NCBI GenBank assembly: GCA_902601455.1
Contig: CACKNC010000011.1
Location: 1 to 39,994 of the forward strand
Origin: an uncultured Alphaproteobacteria bacterium
Lineage (GTDB): Bacteria; Pseudomonadota; Alphaproteobacteria; HIMB59; GCA-002718135
Reading direction: 5' to 3'
Length of the DNA stretch: 39,994 bases
Shown: positions 35,350-39,994 of the stretch, piece by piece
Position numbering within the stretch: the stretch's first letter is position 1
Layout of the letters: every line of letters starts with the position of its first letter
Position numbers and translations under genes: made by a program
The notes under the pieces: generated by a model
What the model saw: only the letters and a program-made list of their open reading frames with translations
The model's database searches: none
What the model was told of the DNA's origin: nothing

Positions 35350-37401
35350 ATGAACATACTGCATAAAATATCTAATTTACTTACATATATCATTTTATTA
35401 TGTATAGTAACCACACAAGGTAATACTATCTCAAGTGACTGGTCTGTAAGTGAGACATCAAAATTAAGACTTGTCTCACCATATTCTCAAAATGACTCTA
35501 AAAATATTCTAATTGGTCTTGAGTACCAAATGGAATCAGGTTGGAAAACATATTGGAAGTCACCTGGTGATGGAGGCTTTGCTCAAACAATATCTTGGGA
35601 TAATTCAACAAATGTTAAAAATATTAATATTTTATGGCCTACTCCTATTGAGTTTGAAATATTAGGATTAACTTCTCTTGGATATCAAAATGATGTTATT
35701 TTTCCTTTAGAGATAGAGTTGGATGATAAATCAAAAAATACTATCTTAAATTTACATGTTAATTTTCTAATTTGTAAAGAAGTATGCATTCCAGGTGATG
35801 CAACACTTTTTTTAGAAATACCCTCTGGAGAAAAAAAATTAACTGATAATTATTTTAATTTAGAAAAAGCACTATCATTATTACCTGAAGAAGATTTTAA
35901 TAGCTCTTATATAAAGAAGATAAATCTTAAAACTTTTAGTGATGATAAAAGGTCTACATTTCAATTACAATTTAACTCTGATAGAGTTTTTTATAATCCT
36001 AAAATATTTCTTCATTCCCCATTTGGTTTACCAATTGTAAAAAATTCTATTAGTTATTCTAATGATAACAAAAGAATAACAACAGATTTTAATTTTGATA
36101 AAGATCTTATCTTAGAGAAAAAATTTCCTCTTGAAATTATTATAAAAGATAAAAATCATAATTTTAAGCAAGTACTTGATGTGCAAATGCAGAATCAATC
36201 TATAAATTTAGAAACAAACCGCAATTATTTTTATTATATATTAATATCATTGATAGCTGGTTTAATTCTAAATGTTATGCCTTGTGTATTTCCTGTTCTG
36301 TCAATAAAATTAATGTCAGTTTTTTCATCTGAAAAAAATAATATTAGTATAAGTTTTATAACCACTGCACTTGGAATCATTACCTCTTTTGTTCTTTTAG
36401 GGTTAATATTTTTATTTTTACAATATTTTAATATGTCGATTGCATGGGGTATGCAATTTCAAAATCCTTATTTTTTAATTTTTATTACCTTGGTAATTTT
36501 TTTATTTATGATGAATATGTTTGGACAATTCGAAATTATTCTTCCATCTCAATTAAATAATTTAAGTTTTTTAGATAATAGTAATAACAAATATCTTAAA
36601 GATTTCTTTAATGGCTTCTTTGCAACACTTATGGCAACCCCATGTTCTGCACCTTTTGTAGGTACAGCTATTACAGCGGCTTTTACTCAGTCTTATGCAA
36701 TAGGAATTAGTATTTTTTTATTTATGGGTATTGGAATGAGCCTACCATATTTACTCATTGCATCTTTTCCTAAATTAATTAAATTCTTACCTAAACCAGG
36801 TAAATGGATGGTGCATGTTAAATATATTCTTGGTTTATTATTGTTAGCAACAGTTTTGTGGTTATTAAATATTTTATCAAATTTTTTTAATACTTATTTT
36901 TTAATTTTATTAATTATATTTTTTTTAGTTTTATCTTACCGACAAAAAATATCTTTTCAAAAAAATGCAATCACAATTTTAGTTTTGTTTTCTATCTTTT
37001 CTTTATCTTCATTTAAGGTTTTCCAGCAAAATATAATCATCGATAATGAAAAAGATTGGTTAAATTTTTTTGATGTAGAGGTTGATAAACTTATTAATAA
37101 TAAACAGTTAGTTTTTTTAGATATTACTGCAGATTGGTGCGCCACTTGTCAGTTTAATAAATTAAATGTTCTTAATTCTAATAAAATTATTCAATTGTTT
37201 AAAGATAACAAAGTAACTCTAGTGAGGGCTGATTGGACAAGGCCTAATCGAAAAATAAATATTTTTTTAGAAAAGTATGATCGATTTGGGATTCCTTTTA
37301 ATGCTTTCTTTTCTAGTAATTTTCCTGATGGGATTTTGTTATCTGAGTTGCTTTCTGAAAAAGAAATAGTAAACATAATAAATAAAATAAATAATGAATA
37401 A
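35350..37401 (+). CDS. DsbD/ScsB-type thiol:disulfide reductase
   Basis: Carries electrons from cytoplasmic thioredoxin across the inner membrane to periplasmic partners. Its 683 residues hold a signal anchor (about 10-22), a periplasmic N-terminal domain with paired cysteines C142 and C146 (FLICKEVCIPGD), a central membrane domain (about 290-545) with C312 in NVMPCVFPVLS and C432 in TPCSAPFVG, and a thioredoxin-like C-terminal domain with WCATC (C597, C600). The long N-terminal domain beginning with SETSKLRLVSP is of the ScsB kind rather than E. coli DsbD. It overlaps the peroxiredoxin gene by 8 bases (ATGAATAA). Confidence 0.88.
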   Translation: MNILHKISNLLTYIILLCIVTTQGNTISSDWSVSETSKLRLVSPYSQNDSKNILIGLEYQMESGWKTYWKSPGDGGFAQTISWDNSTNVKNINILWPTPIEFEILGLTSLGYQNDVIFPLEIELDDKSKNTILNLHVNFLICKEVCIPGDATLFLEIPSGEKKLTDNYFNLEKALSLLPEEDFNSSYIKKINLKTFSDDKRSTFQLQFNSDRVFYNPKIFLHSPFGLPIVKNSISYSNDNKRITTDFNFDKDLILEKKFPLEIIIKDKNHNFKQVLDVQMQNQSINLETNRNYFYYILISLIAGLILNVMPCVFPVLSIKLMSVFSSEKNNISISFITTALGIITSFVLLGLIFLFLQYFNMSIAWGMQFQNPYFLIFITLVIFLFMMNMFGQFEIILPSQLNNLSFLDNSNNKYLKDFFNGFFATLMATPCSAPFVGTAITAAFTQSYAIGISIFLFMGIGMSLPYLLIASFPKLIKFLPKPGKWMVHVKYILGLLLLATVLWLLNILSNFFNTYFLILLIIFFLVLSYRQKISFQKNAITILVLFSIFSLSSFKVFQQNIIIDNEKDWLNFFDVEVDKLINNKQLVFLDITADWCATCQFNKLNVLNSNKIIQLFKDNKVTLVRADWTRPNRKINIFLEKYDRFGIPFNAFFSSNFPDGILLSELLSEKEIVNIINKINNE

Positions 37402-37864
37402 AACAATTCCTTCAATCCAAGTCCCAATAATACAAAAAGGTATTGTATCAAAAGTAATTCTTTCTGATGAATTAAAAGGTAAAAAAATTATTATGTTTGG
37501 GGTGCCTGGTGCTTTCACACCAACATGTTCTGAAAAACATATGCCAAGTTACATAAAATTACATAATGAGTTCGTTACTAAAGGTATAGATGATATTTAT
37601 TGTCTATCCGTAAATGATGAATATGTGATGCAAGCATGGCTATTAAGTTACACTGAAGGGGATAAGTTAATAGGAATCGCTGATGGCAATGGAGATATTA
37701 GTAAAAATTTAGATTTATTAGTTGATAAAACTGCAAATTATATGGGTATGCGTTGTACAAGATTTGCAATGATTATAAGAGATAATAACATTTATGAGCT
37801 ACTTGTTGAGGAGCCTGGGGAATATAAAAAAACTTCTGCAGAAAATTTATTAACTAAAATTTAA
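37394..37864 (+). CDS. Prx5-type peroxiredoxin
   Basis: Thiol peroxidase that reduces hydrogen peroxide and alkyl hydroperoxides. The 156 residues show the peroxidatic cysteine C45 in GVPGAFTPTCSEKHMPSY, and later IYCLSVNDEYVMQAWL and GMRCTRFAMII, all typical of the Prx5/AhpE-like group. No fused glutaredoxin domain is present. Translational overlap with the disulfide reductase suggests a shared thiol or oxidative-stress role, but a periplasmic link is doubtful because no signal peptide is seen. Confidence 0.9.
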   Translation: MNKTIPSIQVPIIQKGIVSKVILSDELKGKKIIMFGVPGAFTPTCSEKHMPSYIKLHNEFVTKGIDDIYCLSVNDEYVMQAWLLSYTEGDKLIGIADGNGDISKNLDLLVDKTANYMGMRCTRFAMIIRDNNIYELLVEEPGEYKKTSAENLLTKI

Positions 37865-37871
37865 AAAATAA

Positions 37872-38849
37872 TTATGTTTTTTTACGTTGAATAATTGCAT
37901 AAATTGTAACAGCTGAGGTTATCATTATTCCGTTAATAAACTGAACATAGAATCCTGATAACCCTAAGGCAACAATACCAGACTCAAGAGATCCTATTAT
38001 TAGCACTCCAATGAAAGTGCCAAATATTGTCCCCTTTCCCCCAAACACTGATGTTCCACCAACAAATACAGCTGCAAGAGTTGTAAGCATTAATCCTGAG
38101 CCTTGAGTAGGCCAGAAGTATAACATTTCATACATTGTAAATATGCCTGCTAGAGACGAAAAGAAGCCAAGTTGAACAAAAGCAATAATTTTTATATTAT
38201 CTACATTTATACCCATCATTTGAGAGCTGTCTTTATTATCACCCACAAAGTGAATATGGTTTCCAAATTTATGATAACGATATACCCACTGCATTAAAGC
38301 GGTTAGTACTATAAACCAAATAAATTGTGCTGGAATTAATCCAAAAAGTTTTTCAACAAATAAAGTATGATGCCACGTACTATCTGCAACATCCACTATA
38401 GCAACACCACTACCTTGAGAAATAACATTTACTAAACCTCTCCAAAAATAAAGCGTTCCAATAGTGGCAACAATAGAAGGTATGCCAATCTTAGTTACGA
38501 GAAGGCCATTAATAAGTCCAGCAAACATGCCGAGTGCTGAAGCCAATGCAAAAGCGATGAAAAAATTACCATCCGTAGCTGTTAATATTAAACCAAAAGT
38601 AAGTGATGTTATTCCTACAATTGATGGAAAAGATAAATCAATTTCTCCAAGAGTAACTACGAATGTTGCTGATATAGCAATGATACCAAAAAAAGGCATG
38701 GATTGCATAAAAGCTCTATATATAGGAAATCTAGTAAAAACGTGAGGCGCACCCAAGAAATAAATTAAAAAAAGAACAATTGCTATAATTGTTATACTTA
38801 TTTCCAATCTATGTGTTTTTACAAAATAACTATTTAATAGGATATTCAT
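37872..38849 (-). CDS. Sugar ABC transporter permease (RbsC/FrcC-like)
   Basis: Inner-membrane channel subunit of a sugar importer (CUT2 type). The 325 residues are almost all membrane helices. Family markers: ATFVVTLGEIDLSFPSIVGI, GLINGLLVTKIGIPSIVATIG-like stretch, TLYFWRGLVNVIS, AVFVGGTSVFGGKGTIFGT and FIGVLIIGSLESGIVALGL. It starts exactly after the stop of the ATPase gene. The sugar is not identifiable; the family includes ribose, xylose, fructose and inositol importers. Confidence 0.92.
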   Translation of the reverse strand: MNILLNSYFVKTHRLEISITIIAIVLFLIYFLGAPHVFTRFPIYRAFMQSMPFFGIIAISATFVVTLGEIDLSFPSIVGITSLTFGLILTATDGNFFIAFALASALGMFAGLINGLLVTKIGIPSIVATIGTLYFWRGLVNVISQGSGVAIVDVADSTWHHTLFVEKLFGLIPAQFIWFIVLTALMQWVYRYHKFGNHIHFVGDNKDSSQMMGINVDNIKIIAFVQLGFFSSLAGIFTMYEMLYFWPTQGSGLMLTTLAAVFVGGTSVFGGKGTIFGTFIGVLIIGSLESGIVALGLSGFYVQFINGIMITSAVTIYAIIQRKKT

Positions 38850-39617
38850 TTAAGCCTCTACTTTTATTTTTCCAGATTCATGTAATTGTATCATTTTTTG
38901 AACAAGTTCTTCTCTTGATATTTCATCTTTATTGAACTCTCCAACAACTTCACCTCTATCTAAAATAATAAATCTATCTGCAGCTCCATAAACATGAATT
39001 ATATTATGATCTATAAAGATTGCAGATTTGTTTTCTTTTTTTAACCCTTTAACAAAATTTAATACTTTTTCTGTTTCTTGAATTGAAAGACCCATTGTAG
39101 GTTCATCAAGAACAATTAAATCTGAATCGAAGTATAATGACCTTCCAAAAGCTACTCCTTGCTTCTCACCACCTGACAAGCCCATTATAGTTGAATCTAC
39201 AGTGATAGCCTTGGAAGTAAATCCAATATAGTCTCTTAAAATTTTCTCTGCTTCTTTTCTTTGTTTTTTTATATTTAGAAAACCAAATGCATTGGTTATT
39301 TCTCTACCAGCAAATATATTTCTCCATAACTCTTGTTGATCACAAAGTGCTCTTTCCTGATACACTGCTTCAATTCCCATTTTTCTGGATTGTGCGACAG
39401 ATTTAATTACAACTTCCTCACCTTTAAAACTTACTTGACCGGATGTAGGTCTATGAACACCAGTGATAACTTTAATAAGTGTTGATTTACCGGCTCCATT
39501 ATCACCAATAAGAGCAACAACCTCACCTTTGTTTATTTTAATGTTAACATCTTTTAAAACTTTGACATTTCCAAAGTTTTTATAAATGTTTCTTAATTGT
39601 AAAAGTTCTTCTGTCAT
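38850..39617 (-). CDS. Sugar ABC transporter ATP-binding protein (FrcA-like, single domain)
   Basis: Energy subunit of the sugar importer. The 255 residues contain a single ATPase domain, unlike the duplicated RbsA/XylG type of about 500 residues. Walker A is GDNGAGKST (38-46), the signature LSGGEKQG (147-154), Walker B LIVLDEPT (167-174) and the H-loop IFIDHNIIHVYGAADRF. One-domain ATPases are typical of FrcABC-like systems. The gene follows the binding-protein gene after a stable hairpin. Confidence 0.92.
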   Translation of the reverse strand: MTEELLQLRNIYKNFGNVKVLKDVNIKINKGEVVALIGDNGAGKSTLIKVITGVHRPTSGQVSFKGEEVVIKSVAQSRKMGIEAVYQERALCDQQELWRNIFAGREITNAFGFLNIKKQRKEAEKILRDYIGFTSKAITVDSTIMGLSGGEKQGVAFGRSLYFDSDLIVLDEPTMGLSIQETEKVLNFVKGLKKENKSAIFIDHNIIHVYGAADRFIILDRGEVVGEFNKDEISREELVQKMIQLHESGKIKVEA

Positions 39618-39629
39618 TTTTTAATTAGA

Positions 39630-39657
39630 AACAAACCTGCCTCTAGGCAGGTTTGTT
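39630..39657 (-). terminator. Strong hairpin between binding-protein and ATPase genes
   Basis: AACAAACCTGCCT (39630-39642) pairs with AGGCAGGTTTGTT (39645-39657): 13 perfect pairs in principle, with a 2-4 base loop. It lies in the 52-base gap of the - strand operon, after the binding-protein stop. The T-run following on the - strand is only three bases, so partial termination or protection of the upstream message is as likely as full termination. Confidence 0.6.
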
Positions 39658-39669
39658 ATGAATATATAT

Positions 39670-39993
39670 TTATCTAATTTGTAGCGCAGCCAATGGAGCT
39701 ACAGCATCAATATTATCTTTAGTAACAAATGCTGCCCCAGTATCCATTGCTAGACCAGCCATACCAAACTTAGTAGAAAGGTATAGTTGAACAATTGGCA
39801 TATATCCTTGAATAAATGGTTGTTGATCTATTACAACATCAATGTATCCAGAATTAATTCCATCAACAATTGGTGCAGATAAGTCAAAACCTGCTCCACA
39901 AACAGCTTCAGTACCATGACCTGCAGCTTTCATGTATGTAGGCAAACTTGCAGTTAAACCACCATGATCTGTTATAGCCATTTTTATATCAGG
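39670..39993 (-). CDS. Sugar ABC transporter substrate-binding protein, C-terminal part
   Basis: The last 108 residues of a periplasmic sugar-binding protein (peripl_BP_4/RbsB-like). The frame is open to the right edge (PDIK precedes the first in-window Met, an internal residue). Recognisable pieces are ITDHGGLTASLPTYMK, AVCGAGFDLSAPIVDGI, the typical DVVIDQQPFIQGYMPI hinge region and the C-terminal GAAFVTKDNID. Start, signal peptide and sugar-binding half are outside. It is the first gene of the importer operon seen here. Confidence 0.88.
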   Translation of the reverse strand, partial: PDIKMAITDHGGLTASLPTYMKAAGHGTEAVCGAGFDLSAPIVDGINSGYIDVVIDQQPFIQGYMPIVQLYLSTKFGMAGLAMDTGAAFVTKDNIDAVAPLAALQIR

Positions 39994-39994
39994 A

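Noticed and set aside
38464-38745. A 93-codon + strand open frame opposite the sugar permease gene.
   Set aside because: Complement of the permease's membrane helices; no independent support.

Overview
The window is an AT-rich (about 30% G+C by eye), densely packed piece of a bacterial chromosome. The gene content points to a streamlined marine alphaproteobacterium. The order ribF-ileS-lspA-DUF3035 lipoprotein, the DUF374 acyltransferase-waaA-lpxK block, and an aa3 oxidase operon (ctaC-ctaD-ctaB-small protein-ctaG-ctaE-SURF1) leading into thrC and an M16 protease are all alphaproteobacterial arrangements. A SAR11, HIMB59 or AEGEAN-169-like lineage would fit, but this is inference from composition and gene order. 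No tRNA, rRNA, IS element, prophage or CRISPR array is visible.

Layout: (1) 3-1286, the body of xylose isomerase, cut at the left edge. (2) 1338-7242, + strand: flavin cofactor synthesis, IleRS, lipoprotein signal peptidase, a DUF3035 lipoprotein and glucose-6-phosphate isomerase. (3) 7239-9190, - strand: rRNA methyltransferase RsmD, an rRNA pseudouridine synthase and a C26 glutamine amidotransferase. (4) 9227-11010, + strand: tadA-xseA. (5) 11003-17362, - strand: ubiA and a lipid A/LPS block (msbA, DUF374 acyltransferase, waaA, lpxK, LpxL-like acyltransferase), so the cell probably makes and exports Kdo-lipid A. (6) 17406-28480, + strand: rsmE, the cytochrome c oxidase operon, M32 carboxypeptidase, thrC, M16 protease and a flavin reductase-like protein. 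(7) 28530-32484: a serine hydrolase remnant, DUF6494, an O6-alkylguanine methyltransferase with an amidotransferase, and a sugar isomerase/dehydrogenase pair. (8) 32574-34728: the ammonium transporter amt with its leader, then two small genes. (9) 34729-37864: AlgH/YqgE, a DsbD/ScsB-type reductase and a Prx5-type peroxiredoxin. (10) 37872 to the right edge, - strand: a sugar ABC transporter (permease, ATPase, C-terminal part of the binding protein).

The most notable element is the amt leader (32574-32690). It carries two tandem RNA motifs that I recognise as glutamine riboswitches (glnA RNA motif). A possible helix then covers the amt ribosome binding site. This suggests that glutamine, the product of ammonium assimilation, controls ammonium uptake directly at the RNA level.

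Other points of note are a SURF1 gene with no ATG/GTG/TTG start (apparent ATT start directly after, and in frame with, the ctaE stop), a 35-residue membrane protein between ctaB and ctaG, recurrent 8-base start/stop overlaps, a degraded serine hydrolase tail, and a strong hairpin inside the sugar ABC operon.
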